Shown one piece after another: positions 24,340 through 32,757 of a DNA stretch of 64,000 nucleotides (position 1 is its first letter; each line of letters begins with the position of its first letter). This DNA comes from Blastococcus sp. CPCC 205250 (lineage in GTDB: Bacteria; Actinomycetota; Actinomycetes; Mycobacteriales; Geodermatophilaceae): NCBI RefSeq assembly GCF_019799925.1, contig NZ_JABGCG010000013.1, positions 80,085 through 144,084 on the forward strand, in the 5' to 3' direction. Position numbers and translations under genes: made by a program. The notes under the pieces are model-generated. The model ran no database searches. It was not told the DNA's origin and saw only the letters and a program-made list of their open reading frames with translations.

Positions 24340-27300
24340 GTGGCCATGCGGCCCCCCGTGTCCGTGCCGACGCTGTCGCGGCGCGCCAAGTTCGTCATCG
24401 GGGCCATCGCCGTCCTGCTGGTGCTGTTCACCGCCATCGGGACGCTGACGAACGTCTACGTCGACTACCTCTGGTTCGACGAGACCGGCTACACCGAGGT
24501 GTTCTGGACCGAGCTCCAGACCCGCGCGCTGCTGTTCGCGGTGGCGGGCGTGGCCACCGGTGGGCTGACCGCCCTGGCGATCCACCTCGCCTACCGGTTC
24601 CGGCCGACGTTCCGGCCCATGTCGCTGGAGCAGCAGAACCTCGAGCGCTACCGGCAGTCGCTGGAGCCGCGCCGGACGCTGGTCGTCTCGGCGGTCGCCG
24701 TCGTCGTCGGCCTGTTCGCCGGCTTCACCGCGCAGGGCAGCTGGGAGACCTGGCTGGCCTTCCGCAACTCCACCGACTTCGGCCAGACCGACCCGCAGTT
24801 CGGCCTGGACCTGTCCTTCTTCGTCTTCGACTACCCCTTCTACCGGCTGCTGCTGGGCTTCGGCTTCGCGATCGTGCTGCTCGCGCTGATGGGCTCGCTG
24901 CTGACCCACTACCTGTTCGGCGGCCTGCGGCTGCAGACGCCGGGGCAGAAGCTGACGTCGGCCGCGATGGTGCAGCTGTCGGTGCTGCTGGGCCTGTTCG
25001 TGCTGCTCAAGGCGCTGGCCTACTGGATGGACCGCTACGGGCTGGTCTACTCCGACCGCGGTGACCTGTTCACCGGCGCCAGCTACACCGACGTCAACGC
25101 GCTGCTCCCGGCGAAGACGATCCTGGTCTTCGCGGCGGCCTTCTGCGCCCTGGCGTTCTTCGCCAACATCGTGGTGCGCAACCTGCGGCTGCCCGCCGCC
25201 GCGCTGGTGCTGCTGCTGCTCTCCAGCCTCGTCATCGGCGTCGCCTACCCGGCGATCGTCCAGCAGTTCGTGGTCAAGCCCAGCGCCGACCAGCGCGAGG
25301 CCGACTACATCTCGCGGGCCATCGAGGCCACGCGCCAGGCCTACAACCTCACCGACGATCAGGTCAGCTACGTCGACTACGCGCAGAGCGCGACCGGCGA
25401 GGAGGTCGACACCGAGGCGGCGGAGGCCCAGCTGCGGGCCGACACCGGGACGATCCCCAACGCCCGGCTGCTCGACCCCAACGTGCTGTCGGCGACGTTC
25501 ACCGCGCGCCAGCAGATCCGCAACGTCTACGGCTTCCCCGAGAAGCTCGACATCGACCGGTACACGCTGCCGGACCCGGAGACCGGCGAGCCCGTCACGC
25601 GTGACTACGTCGTCGCCGTGCGCGAGCTGGACAGCGAGAGCCTGTCGGAGAACCAGTCGAGCTGGATCAACCGGCACACCGTCTACACCCACGGCAACGG
25701 CTTCGTCGCCGCGCCGGCCAACCAGGTCGTCGAGGTCGCCGCGGGCCAGGAGGGCGGCGTCCCGAACTTCACCACCCTCGACCTGCCGACCCGGGGCAAC
25801 ATCGAGGTCGAGCAGTCGCGCATCTACTACGGCGAGCTGCTCCAGGACCAGGGCGAGGACGTCTACTCCGTCGTCGGCGCGAACGAGGGCGAGGAGCCCC
25901 GCGAGTTCGACCGGCCCGAGGACAGCGGCTCCGACGAGGGCCAGATCAACAACACCTACGACGGCGAGGGCGGGGTGTCGATCGGCAGCTTCTTCCGGCA
26001 GCTGACGTTCGCCATCTACTACCGCGAGCGCAACTTCCTGCTGTCGGGCGCGGTCAACGACGCCTCCCGGGTCCTGTACGTCCGCGACCCGCGGGACCGG
26101 GTGGAGAAGGCCGCGCCGTTCCTCGAGGTCGACGGGGACCCGTACCCCGCGGTCATCGACGGCGAGGTCACCTGGATCCTCGACGGCTACACGACGTCGG
26201 ACTCCTACCCCTACGCCGAGTTCATGGAGCTGGGTGAGGCGGCCACGGACGCCCTGACCGGGCAGGGGACGACGGCCCTGCCGGACGAGCAGTTCAACTA
26301 CATCCGCAACTCCGTGAAGGCGACCGTCGACGCCTACGACGGCACGGTGACCCTGTACGAGTGGGACCAGCAGGACCCGGTGCTGCAGACCTTCATGAAG
26401 GCCTTCCCGGGCGTCGTGCAGCCCTTCGAGGACATCCCCGACGAGCTGCGCGCGCACGTCCGTTACCCGGAGGACCTCTTCAAGCTGCAGCGGGACATCC
26501 TCACGCGCTACCACGTGTCCGACCCGCAGGACTTCTACCAGGGCAACGACCGCTGGCAGGTGCCGGCCGACCCCACGGTGGAGACCGACGAGGCGCAGCC
26601 GCCGTACTACATCCTCGCCCAGCGGCCGGGTGACGAGGAGGCCACCTTCCAGCTGACCAGCGCGCTCAACGCGTTCCGCCGGCAGAACCTCTCGTCGTTC
26701 ATCTCGGCATCCAGCGACCCGGACAGCTACGGCGAGATACAGATCCTGCGGCTGCCGGGGAACACGCCGTTCCTCGGGCCCTCCCAGGTCCAGGACACGT
26801 TCAACACCGACGCCGACGTGGCGCGCGACCTGAACCTGTTCCGCAGCGCGGACTCGCAGCCGGTGTTCGGCAACCTGCTGACCCTGCCGATCGGCGAGGA
26901 CGGGCTCCTCTACGTGCAACCGCTGTACGTGGAGGGCACGGGGCAGAACTCCTTCCCGCTGCTGCGGAAGGTGCTGGTCAACTACGGCGAGCGCATCGGT
27001 TACGCCGACACGCTGTCGGAGGCGCTGGACCAGGTGTTCGGGGCCGGGGCAGGGCAGTCGGCCACCGACGGCGAGGACGCCGACACGACGCCGGACACGG
27101 AGACGCCGGCGACGCCGTCGGAGACGCCGCCGACGTCCGGGTCGCCCACGGAGCCGACGCCGCCTCCGGTCGACGGCGGGGGCGGGGCTGCCCCGGGTCT
27201 GGAGCAGGCGGTCGCCAACCTGGACGCCGCGCTGCAGGCCCTCGCCGACGCGCAGCGCAGCGGTGACTTCTCCGCCCAGGGCCAGGCCCTGGAGGACCTC

Positions 27301-27357
27301 CAGGTCGCCGTCGAGGCGTACCAGGCGGCCCAGGCGGCAGCGAGTCCCGGAGGCTGA
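24340..27357 (+). CDS. UPF0182 family large membrane protein
   Basis: 1005 residues from a GTG with GAAGGAGA 6 nt upstream. About seven membrane helices occupy the first ~310 residues (FVIGAIAVLLVLFTAIGTL is the first). A ~600-residue extracytoplasmic region follows (RNFLLSGAVNDASRVLYVRD, VTWILDGYTTSDSYPYAEF, GEDGLLYVQPLYVEG), all typical of UPF0182. The tail has a Thr/Pro low-complexity segment (around 895-940) and an Ala/Gln-rich helix (LEQAVANLDAALQALADAQ). The function is unknown; it is near-universal in actinobacteria next to PDZ-Lon, suggesting an envelope role. Confidence 0.93.
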   Translation: MAMRPPVSVPTLSRRAKFVIGAIAVLLVLFTAIGTLTNVYVDYLWFDETGYTEVFWTELQTRALLFAVAGVATGGLTALAIHLAYRFRPTFRPMSLEQQNLERYRQSLEPRRTLVVSAVAVVVGLFAGFTAQGSWETWLAFRNSTDFGQTDPQFGLDLSFFVFDYPFYRLLLGFGFAIVLLALMGSLLTHYLFGGLRLQTPGQKLTSAAMVQLSVLLGLFVLLKALAYWMDRYGLVYSDRGDLFTGASYTDVNALLPAKTILVFAAAFCALAFFANIVVRNLRLPAAALVLLLLSSLVIGVAYPAIVQQFVVKPSADQREADYISRAIEATRQAYNLTDDQVSYVDYAQSATGEEVDTEAAEAQLRADTGTIPNARLLDPNVLSATFTARQQIRNVYGFPEKLDIDRYTLPDPETGEPVTRDYVVAVRELDSESLSENQSSWINRHTVYTHGNGFVAAPANQVVEVAAGQEGGVPNFTTLDLPTRGNIEVEQSRIYYGELLQDQGEDVYSVVGANEGEEPREFDRPEDSGSDEGQINNTYDGEGGVSIGSFFRQLTFAIYYRERNFLLSGAVNDASRVLYVRDPRDRVEKAAPFLEVDGDPYPAVIDGEVTWILDGYTTSDSYPYAEFMELGEAATDALTGQGTTALPDEQFNYIRNSVKATVDAYDGTVTLYEWDQQDPVLQTFMKAFPGVVQPFEDIPDELRAHVRYPEDLFKLQRDILTRYHVSDPQDFYQGNDRWQVPADPTVETDEAQPPYYILAQRPGDEEATFQLTSALNAFRRQNLSSFISASSDPDSYGEIQILRLPGNTPFLGPSQVQDTFNTDADVARDLNLFRSADSQPVFGNLLTLPIGEDGLLYVQPLYVEGTGQNSFPLLRKVLVNYGERIGYADTLSEALDQVFGAGAGQSATDGEDADTTPDTETPATPSETPPTSGSPTEPTPPPVDGGGGAAPGLEQAVANLDAALQALADAQRSGDFSAQGQALEDLQVAVEAYQAAQAAASPGG

Positions 27358-27439
27358 GCACGCGCGGGGCGGGTGTGCCGAGGAGCACCCCGCCCCGCGC
27401 GTCAGCTGCCCGCGCGGTGTGTAGACTCGGTTCTACCGA

Positions 27440-27513
27440 CGCGGGGTGGAGCAGCTCGGTAGCTCGCTGGGCTCATAACCCAGAGGTCGCAGGTTCGAAT
27501 CCTGCCCCCGCTA
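27440..27513 (+). tRNA. Initiator tRNA-fMet (CAT), copy 1
   Basis: A cloverleaf of 74 nt without encoded CCA. The acceptor CGCGGGG/CCCCGCT leaves C1 and U72 unpaired, the D-stem is GAGC/GCTC with A11-U24, the anticodon stem is CTGGG/CCCAG with three G-C pairs around loop CTCATAA (CAT), and the T-stem is GCAGG/CCTGC. The 1-72 mismatch, A11-U24 and three G-C pairs are initiator identity marks. TAGACT (27422-27427) is a plausible -10. Confidence 0.95.
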
Positions 27514-27518
27514 CACAG

Positions 27519-27555
27519 ACAGGGCCCCGGCACTCATCGAGTGCCGGGGCCCTGT
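27519..27555 (+). terminator. Terminator after initiator tRNA copy 1
   Basis: A perfect 17-bp stem, ACAGGGCCCCGGCACTC (27519-27535) with GAGTGCCGGGGCCCTGT (27539-27555), around loop ATC. It begins 5 nt after the tRNA and has no U-tract. Confidence 0.8.
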
Positions 27556-27585
27556 GCCGTCCGGGGGACCCGAGGGAGACGCACG

Positions 27586-28476
27586 GTGACCAGCCTGCAG
27601 ATGAGGGCGGTCGCGGCCGTCCTCCGGCTCACCCGCAAGCGCGCCATGGCCACGCCCGAGCGGGCGCGACGCCGGCTGGCGGCCCCGAAGGGCAGCTCCG
27701 CGCCGCCCGCCGCGCTGGCCCGGCGCCACGAGGTCGGTGACCGGGAGGTCGGGGGCTTCCGGTGCACCACTGTGGCGCCCCGCGGGCGCCGGACCGGGCG
27801 CGCGGCGGTGTACCTGCACGGCGGGGCGTACGTGAGCGCGATCGCGCCGCAGCACTGGGCGCTGGTGTCGCGGCTCGCCGACGCCGGCGTGCGGGTGGAG
27901 GTGCCGCACTACGGCCTGGCGCCGCAGCACACGTACCGGGAGGCGTATCCCCTCGTCACCGCCGTCTACCGCGACCTCGTCGGGGAGGTCGGCGCGGCCG
28001 CCGTCACGGTGGCCGGTGACTCCGCCGGCGGCGGCCTGGCCCTGGGGCTCGCGCAGACCCTCCCCGGTGCCGGCCTGCCCCAGCCGCGCCGGCTGGTGCT
28101 GCTCTCGCCGTGGCTGGACCTCACCCTGAGCCACCCCGACCTGCCGGCGGTCGAGCTGCGCGACCCGTGGCTCAGCAGCGCCGGGCTGCGCGTGGCGGCG
28201 GAGGCGTGGGCCGGCGGCGACGACCCCACCGACCCGCGGCTCAGTCCCGGCAGCGGGCCGCTGACCGGCCTGGCGCCGGTGCACGTGTACGTCGGCACCC
28301 GGGAGATCTGCCTGCCCGACGCCCTGTCGCTGCGCGACCGGGCCCGCGCGGAGGGCGCCGCGGTCGAGCTCACGGTCGCCGACGGCGCCGTGCACGTCTA
28401 CCCGCTGCTGCCGGCGCCCGAGGGCCGTGCCGCGCAGCGGGCCGTCGTGGAGGAGATCGGCGGCCGGTCGGCATGA
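27586..28476 (+). CDS. Alpha/beta hydrolase, hormone-sensitive lipase-like
   Basis: 296 residues from a GTG preceded by GAGGGAGA. The HSL-family motif YLHGGAYV (oxyanion HGG, about 78-85), nucleophile elbow GDSAGGG (about 141-147), the acid region in GTREICLPDA and the catalytic His in AVHVYPLLPAPEG are all present. No signal peptide. These enzymes hydrolyse short- to medium-chain esters in the cytoplasm. It follows the tRNA terminator by 30 nt and precedes the ATP-grasp gene by 7 nt. Confidence 0.87.
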   Translation: MTSLQMRAVAAVLRLTRKRAMATPERARRRLAAPKGSSAPPAALARRHEVGDREVGGFRCTTVAPRGRRTGRAAVYLHGGAYVSAIAPQHWALVSRLADAGVRVEVPHYGLAPQHTYREAYPLVTAVYRDLVGEVGAAAVTVAGDSAGGGLALGLAQTLPGAGLPQPRRLVLLSPWLDLTLSHPDLPAVELRDPWLSSAGLRVAAEAWAGGDDPTDPRLSPGSGPLTGLAPVHVYVGTREICLPDALSLRDRARAEGAAVELTVADGAVHVYPLLPAPEGRAAQRAVVEEIGGRSA

Positions 28477-28483
28477 TCGCCGC

Positions 28484-29359
28484 ATGCCACGGATCCTGAT
28501 CGCCAGCTGTGCCGGGGCCGCCGGCCGGGACGACGACGAGCCGCTGCTGCTCGCCGCGCTCGCCGAGGCCGGCCTCACCGCGGCCACCGCCGACTGGGCC
28601 GACCCCGGCGTGGACTGGGGCAGCGCCGACGTCGTCGTGATCCGGTCCACCTGGGACTACGTGGAGCGCCGCGACGAGTTCCTCGCCTGGGCCCGCCGGG
28701 TCGAGGCGGTCACGACGCTGCTGAACCCGGCCGACGTCCTGACCTGGAACACCGACAAGCGCTACCTCGCCGAGCTGGCCGACGCCGGGCTGCCGGTCGT
28801 GCCGACCGCCTGGCTCGCGGACGCCGCGGACGTGCCGGCCGCCCTGGCGCGGTGGGCGGGCGACGTGGTCGTGAAGCCGGCCGTCTCCGCCGGCGCCCGG
28901 GACACCGTGCGGTTCCCCCCGGCCGAGCGGGCGGAGGCGGCCGCCTTCGCGGGCCGGCTGCTGGCCGAGGGCCGGGCGGTGCTCGTGCAGCCCTACCTCG
29001 ACCGGCTGGACACCGAGGGCGAGACCGGGCTGGTGTACCTGGACGGGACGTACAGCCACGCGTTCGGCAAGGCGGCGCTGCTGGCCGGCGGCCGGCTGGC
29101 CCCGGACCTCTTCGCCGAGGAGACGATCACCGCGCGGACCGCGACGGACGGGCAGCGCCGGGTCGGGGACGACGTCCTCACCGAGCTCCGGACGCGGCGG
29201 GGGATCGAACCGCTCTATGCCCGGGTGGACCTCGTCCCGGGTCCGGACGGCGCTCCGCTGGTGCTGGAGGTCGAGCTCACCGAGCCCAGCCTGTTCCTGC
29301 ACGTGGCCGACGGCGCGGCAGCGCGGCTGGCCGCCACGATCGGCGCCCGGCTCGGCTGA
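28484..29359 (+). CDS. ATP-grasp domain protein (RimK/glutathione-synthetase-like)
   Basis: 291 residues. An N-terminal pre-ATP-grasp domain (IRSTWDYVERRDEFLAWARR, about 62-81) leads to the ATP-grasp region: DVVVKPAVSAGARDTVRF (phosphate-binding Lys and loop, about 127-144), LVQPYLDRLDTEGETGLVYL and the metal-binding ARVDLVP ... LVLEVELTEPSL (about 247-268). Such proteins ligate a carboxylate to an amine through an acyl-phosphate; neither substrate can be inferred. It starts 7 nt after the hydrolase stop and they may share an operon. Confidence 0.82.
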   Translation: MPRILIASCAGAAGRDDDEPLLLAALAEAGLTAATADWADPGVDWGSADVVVIRSTWDYVERRDEFLAWARRVEAVTTLLNPADVLTWNTDKRYLAELADAGLPVVPTAWLADAADVPAALARWAGDVVVKPAVSAGARDTVRFPPAERAEAAAFAGRLLAEGRAVLVQPYLDRLDTEGETGLVYLDGTYSHAFGKAALLAGGRLAPDLFAEETITARTATDGQRRVGDDVLTELRTRRGIEPLYARVDLVPGPDGAPLVLEVELTEPSLFLHVADGAAARLAATIGARLG

Positions 29360-29380
29360 GACCCCCGGCGGGGGCGCCGG

Positions 29381-29737
29381 TCAGGCCCAGGCGGGGTGCA
29401 GCGGCCCGCCGACGGGCTCGTGCCGGGGGCGGGGGAGGGCCGGCGGCGGCGGAGGGATCGGAGGCGCCGGAGACCCGATGCGGTCGCCGTGGCGGACCAG
29501 CCGCTGCGTGCTGGTGTCGGCGGCCGGCCGCCCCGGAGGGACCGGCAGCCGGACGGTGTCGAACTCGACCCACGCCGTCCGCTTGTAGCCGTCGACCAGG
29601 GCGCTCACCCGCAGCCAGCAGGTGCCGTCGGCGTCGTGCCGCCACCCCAGCAGGACGCCGATGTGCCAGCGCTGGCGGTGGAACACCTCCACCGGCTTGG
29701 GGCGGCCGAGGAAGGCCACCGTGGACTCCGCACCCAT
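29381..29737 (-). CDS. Conserved actinobacterial protein of unknown function
   Basis: 118 residues. The first ~70 are compact and aromatic-rich (VEVFHRQRWHIGVLLGWRHD, CWLRVSALVDGYKRTAWVEF), suggesting a small beta-barrel. The remainder is Pro-rich and likely disordered (SPAPPIPPPPPALPRPR). No signal peptide or membrane helix. TAGAGT lies 6 nt before the ATG (leaderless), which supports the start. It is convergent with the ATP-grasp gene. I do not recognise a family. Confidence 0.65.
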   Translation of the reverse strand: MGAESTVAFLGRPKPVEVFHRQRWHIGVLLGWRHDADGTCWLRVSALVDGYKRTAWVEFDTVRLPVPPGRPAADTSTQRLVRHGDRIGSPAPPIPPPPPALPRPRHEPVGGPLHPAWA

Positions 29738-29833
29738 GTGACGACTCTAAGTCGCCGTCCGGTCACCCTCCGGGAGGCGCGCTCGGGCCCCCGGCGGGTG
29801 GCGTCGGGAGGGTGTGTATGGTGATCTCACCGA

Positions 29834-29907
29834 CGCGGGGTGGAGCAGCTCGGTAGCTCGCTGGGCTCATAACCCAGAGGTCACAGGTTCGAATCCTGTC
29901 CCCGCTA
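29834..29907 (+). tRNA. Initiator tRNA-fMet (CAT), copy 2
   Basis: Identical to the copy at 27440 except for the first T-stem pair: G-C in copy 1 becomes A-U here (ACAGG/CCTGT), a compensated double change. The same initiator marks are present: C1/U72 mismatch, A11-U24 and three G-C pairs in the anticodon stem. TATGGT (29817-29822) is a plausible -10. Confidence 0.95.
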
Positions 29908-29914
29908 CTGGTAC

Positions 29915-29946
29915 GAGGGCCCGGTCACCACGGTGACCGGGCCCTC
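29915..29946 (+). terminator. Terminator after initiator tRNA copy 2
   Basis: GAGGGCCCGGTCACC (29915-29929) pairs perfectly with GGTGACCGGGCCCTC (29932-29946) around a 2-nt apex. It begins 7 nt after the tRNA. Confidence 0.8.
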
Positions 29947-29968
29947 GTCGTGTCCGGGGTCCCGCCGC

Positions 29969-29995
29969 GGGAACAGCGGGTCCCCGCGACCGGTT
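29969..29995 (+). promoter_or_regulatory. ECF-sigma (SigR/SigH-type) promoter for the N-acetyltransferase gene
   Basis: GGGAAC (29969-29974) and GTT (29993-29995) with an 18-nt spacer after GGAAC, then exactly 9 nt to the ATG. The sigR promoter at 45756 has the same 18-nt spacer and the same 9-nt distance to a start codon, so transcription would begin at or beside the ATG. Confidence 0.6.
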
Positions 29996-30004
29996 GCGGC
30001 GGGC

Positions 30005-30292
30005 ATGGAGCCCACCGTGCAGGACGTCCCCGAGTCCTCCCGCTACGAGATCCGCGACGGCGACCGCGTGCTCGGCCACGCCGCCTACCGCCGGGAGAGC
30101 GGGCGGGTCGTGTTCACCCACACCGAGATCGACCCCGACACCGAGGGCTCCGGCCTGGGCGGGAAGCTGGTGCGCGGCGCCCTGGACGACGTGCGGACGC
30201 GCGGCGAGCGGGCGGTGCCGCAGTGCTCCTTCGTGCGCGGCTGGATCGGCAAGCACCCCGACTACGCCGACCTGGTCGACGCCGGCGCGTGA
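30005..30292 (+). CDS. YjdJ-type small GNAT N-acetyltransferase
   Basis: 95 residues. It matches the short YjdJ-like acetyltransferase family: YEIRDGDRVLGHAAY, FTHTEIDPDTEGSGLGGKLV (the acetyl-CoA loop is the GSGLGGKLV part) and the C-terminal PQCSFVRGWIGKHPDY with a conserved Cys. These proteins are about 90 residues, so this one is complete. The substrate is unknown. A SigR-type ECF promoter sits immediately upstream, suggesting induction by thiol-oxidative stress. Confidence 0.78.
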   Translation: MEPTVQDVPESSRYEIRDGDRVLGHAAYRRESGRVVFTHTEIDPDTEGSGLGGKLVRGALDDVRTRGERAVPQCSFVRGWIGKHPDYADLVDAGA

Positions 30293-30297
30293 CGCGG

Positions 30298-30334
30298 CCG
30301 GGGAGCCGGCCGGCGGTGCCGGCCGGCTCTCCGG
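30298..30334. terminator. Bidirectional terminator between convergent genes
   Basis: CCGGGGAGCCGGCCGGC (30298-30314) pairs with GCCGGCCGGCTCTCCGG (30318-30334) with one G-U pair and loop GGT. It lies between the stops of the acetyltransferase and VOC genes. Confidence 0.7.
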
Positions 30335-30335
30335 G

Positions 30336-30842
30336 TCACAGGACGTGCTGGCCGTACATCTCGCCCAGCGGGTCGGCGATCAGCTCGATGCGGGCGCCGT
30401 CGGGGTCGCGGAAGTAGACCGAGACGCCGCTGTGCACCTCGTGCGGCACGCCCGCGTCGGCCAGCCGCCGCACGAGCTCCTCCCAGCGCGCGGGCTCCAC
30501 GCTGATCGCCATGTGGTGCAGGCCGCCGAGCACCTCGGCGTAGGGGCCGACGTCCAGCCCCGGGAAGTCGAAGAAGGCGACCAGGTTGCCGTTGCCGATG
30601 TCGAAGAAGAAGTGCGAGGAGCCGGGGTAGTCCCGGTTCTCGATCAGCTCGGTGAGCGGGAAGCCGAGCACGTCCTGGTAGAAGCGGACGGTCCGCTCGA
30701 CGTCGGAGCTGATCAGCGCGGTGTGGTGCAGGCCGCGAGCGGTCGACGTCGGGCGCTCGCCGGCCGGCCGCAGGTGCGCGGCCCGGATGCGGGCCCGCTC
30801 GGCCTCGGCAGCCGCGGGGTCGACGCTGCTGGGGGTGCTCAT
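30336..30842 (-). CDS. VOC-family (glyoxalase/dioxygenase-like) protein
   Basis: 168 residues. One vicinal-oxygen-chelate domain (about 40-165) with two beta-alpha-beta-beta-beta repeats: GLHHTALISSDVERTVRFYQ, DYPGSSHFFFDIGNGN, GLHHMAISVEP, then YFRDPDGARIELIADPLGE. Metal ligand candidates are His in LHHTAL and LHHMAI and Glu in RIELIAD. The long helical N-terminus (EAERARIRAAHLRP) is unusual. It could be a ring-cleavage dioxygenase-like or glyoxalase enzyme. AGGA lies upstream of the ATG. It diverges from the P450 operon. Confidence 0.82.
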   Translation of the reverse strand: MSTPSSVDPAAAEAERARIRAAHLRPAGERPTSTARGLHHTALISSDVERTVRFYQDVLGFPLTELIENRDYPGSSHFFFDIGNGNLVAFFDFPGLDVGPYAEVLGGLHHMAISVEPARWEELVRRLADAGVPHEVHSGVSVYFRDPDGARIELIADPLGEMYGQHVL

Positions 30843-31027
30843 GTCGGCTGTCCTCGCATGTCCGGGGCGGGCTGGGTGCCCGGCACAACCGCGCGGGGCG
30901 GGGATCGCTTCCCGCACCCCGGGTGCCCCGGACCTCCACCGGGCACGCCGCATCCGGCCCGTGTGTCGCAGGCCACAGCTGGGCTAGCGTGGGCGCCGCC
31001 GTCCGCCGCGCAGCCTGGGAGCCCACC

Positions 31028-32296
31028 GTGTCAACGCCGACGCTGGATGCCATCGACCTGTCCGAGCGCACGTTCTGGGGGGCGCCGCCCGAGCAGCGCC
31101 ACGCGGTGTTCGACCTGCTCCGCCGCGAGAGCCCGTTCGCCTTCTTCGCCGAGCCGCAGGTGCCCTACATCCCGGTGGGTCCGGGCTACCACGCGGTCAC
31201 CCGGTACGCCGACGTCGAGGCGATCAGCAGCCAGCCGGCGCTGTTCGCCTCCGGCTCCGGCGCGGTCTCCATCGCCGACATGCCGCCGGACCTCAACGAG
31301 TTCTACGGCTCGCTGATCAGCATGGACGACCCGCGGCACGGCAAGATCCGCCGGATCGTGGCCAAGGCCTTCACCCCGCGGGTGCTGGAGAACCTCGTGG
31401 GCAACGTGCAGGCCGTCGCCGACGACGTGGTGGCCCGCGCGCGCCGCACCGCCGAGGCCGGCGACGGCACGATCGACGTCGTCGCGGACCTCGCGGCACC
31501 GATCCCGCTGCGGGTCATCTGCGACATGATGGGGATCCCCGAGGCGGACCGGGCGATGGTGCTGCAGCAGTCCACCGTCATCCTCTCCGGCGGCGACCCC
31601 GAGCTGGTCGAGGACGAGGAGTACATGGTCACCGCGTTCCTCAAGGCGGGGGAGCTGCTGGCCGGCCTCATGGAGCGGCTGGCGGCCGAACGGCTGGAGC
31701 GCCCGGCCGACGACCTCACCACCGCCCTGGTCACCACCGAGGTCGACGGCGAGCGGCTGTCGCACCAGGAGATCGCCTCGTTCTTCATCCTGCTGCTCGT
31801 CGCGGGCAACGAGACCACCCGCAACGCCATCTCCCAGGGCGTGCTCGCGCTGTCCGAGCACCCCGCCGAGCGGGACCGCTGGGCCGCCGACCCCGGGCTC
31901 ACCCGCACCGCGGTGGAGGAGGTCGTGCGCTGGACCAGCCCGATCACCTGGATGCGCCGGACCGCGACCCGGGACGTCGAGCTGTCCGGGCAGCACTTCC
32001 CGGCCGGCTCCAAGTTCCTGCTCTTCTACGCGGCGGCCAACCGGGACCCCGCGGTCTTCGCCGACCCGCACCGCTTCGACCTGTCCCGCGACCCGAACCC
32101 GCACGTGGGCTTCGGCTCCCGGGGCCCGCACTTCTGCCTCGGCGCCCACCTGGCCCGGCGGGAGATCGGCGTCGCGTTCCGGGCGTTCGCCGACCACCTC
32201 CCCGACCTCGAGGTCTGCGGGGAGCCGGCCCGCCTGCAGTCGTCGTTCGTCAACGGCCTCAAGCGGCTGCCGGCCCGGCTGACGGGGGTCCGATGA
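31028..32296 (+). CDS. Cytochrome P450
   Basis: 422 residues from a GTG with GGGAG upstream and a -10 TAGCGT at 30985-30990. P450 landmarks: the I-helix LLLVAGNETTRNAISQG (about 253-269), the ExxR of the K-helix in AVEEVVRWTSPITW, and the heme-thiolate loop FGSRGPHFCLGAHLARREI (Cys about 369). It is soluble, a bacterial class I P450, probably close to the CYP125/CYP142/CYP124 group that oxidises steroid or branched lipid chains; the substrate is unproven. The stop overlaps the ferredoxin ATG, giving it a dedicated electron carrier. Confidence 0.93.
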   Translation: MSTPTLDAIDLSERTFWGAPPEQRHAVFDLLRRESPFAFFAEPQVPYIPVGPGYHAVTRYADVEAISSQPALFASGSGAVSIADMPPDLNEFYGSLISMDDPRHGKIRRIVAKAFTPRVLENLVGNVQAVADDVVARARRTAEAGDGTIDVVADLAAPIPLRVICDMMGIPEADRAMVLQQSTVILSGGDPELVEDEEYMVTAFLKAGELLAGLMERLAAERLERPADDLTTALVTTEVDGERLSHQEIASFFILLLVAGNETTRNAISQGVLALSEHPAERDRWAADPGLTRTAVEEVVRWTSPITWMRRTATRDVELSGQHFPAGSKFLLFYAAANRDPAVFADPHRFDLSRDPNPHVGFGSRGPHFCLGAHLARREIGVAFRAFADHLPDLEVCGEPARLQSSFVNGLKRLPARLTGVR

Positions 32297-32475
32297 CCCG
32301 CGTGGTGGTCGACCGGGAGGTCTGCATGAGCGCCGGCGTGTGCGAGATGGAGGCGCCGGCGGTGTTCGAGCTCGACGCCGACGGCGTGCTCCAGGTCGGC
32401 GAGCCCACCGACCTGGCGGCGGTCGAGGGCGCCGTCCGGGCCTGCCCCACGGGGGCGCTGCAGCTCGTCGACTGA
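32293..32475 (+). CDS. [3Fe-4S]-type ferredoxin partner of the P450
   Basis: 60 residues; its ATG overlaps the P450 stop (ATGA). The pattern REVCMSAGVCEMEAPAVFEL then VRACPTGAL gives three cluster cysteines (C-x5-C ... C-P), as in P450-associated 3Fe-4S ferredoxins. It passes electrons from a ferredoxin reductase to the P450. No reductase is encoded nearby, so a shared housekeeping reductase is implied. Confidence 0.92.
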   Translation: MTRVVVDREVCMSAGVCEMEAPAVFELDADGVLQVGEPTDLAAVEGAVRACPTGALQLVD

Positions 32476-32487
32476 GCGCCCGCCGGC

Positions 32488-32751
32488 TCAGGCGGACAGC
32501 GCGGTGCCGGCTCCGTCGAGGGCGCCGGCCAGCTCGTCGAGCGGCAGGTCCAGCGCGCGGGCGAGGGCGGCGACGGTGAAGAACGTCGGCGTCGGGACCC
32601 GGCCGGACTCGATCTTGCGCAGCACCTCGACGCCCACCCCGGAGGCCGCCGAGACCTCCGCCGGGCTGCGGTCCCCGCGCGCGGCACGCAGCAGGGCGCC
32701 CAGCCGGCGGCCGCGCTCGCGCTCGGCCGGGGTCAGCGGGGGGCGCACCAT
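32488..32751 (-). CDS. XRE-family helix-turn-helix transcriptional regulator
   Basis: 87 residues. A Cro/C1-type HTH (about 17-75): RLGALLRAARGDRSPAEVSA, then SGVGVEVLRKIESGRVPTPT with the recognition helix, then FFTVAALARALDLPLDEL. There is no effector domain. TAGTAT lies 6 nt before the ATG (leaderless). AT-rich direct repeats in the 70-bp gap to map are a likely autoregulatory site. It may control itself, map, or the convergent P450-ferredoxin pair. Confidence 0.88.
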   Translation of the reverse strand: MVRPPLTPAERERGRRLGALLRAARGDRSPAEVSAASGVGVEVLRKIESGRVPTPTFFTVAALARALDLPLDELAGALDGAGTALSA

Positions 32752-32757
32752 GCCGTG

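Noticed and set aside
22708..26919. A 1403-codon open frame on the minus strand opposite PDZ-Lon and UPF0182
   Set aside because: Its product is Arg/Gly/Val/His low-complexity with no family resemblance, and the opposite strand carries two strongly conserved genes. Long antisense frames are expected at this GC content.
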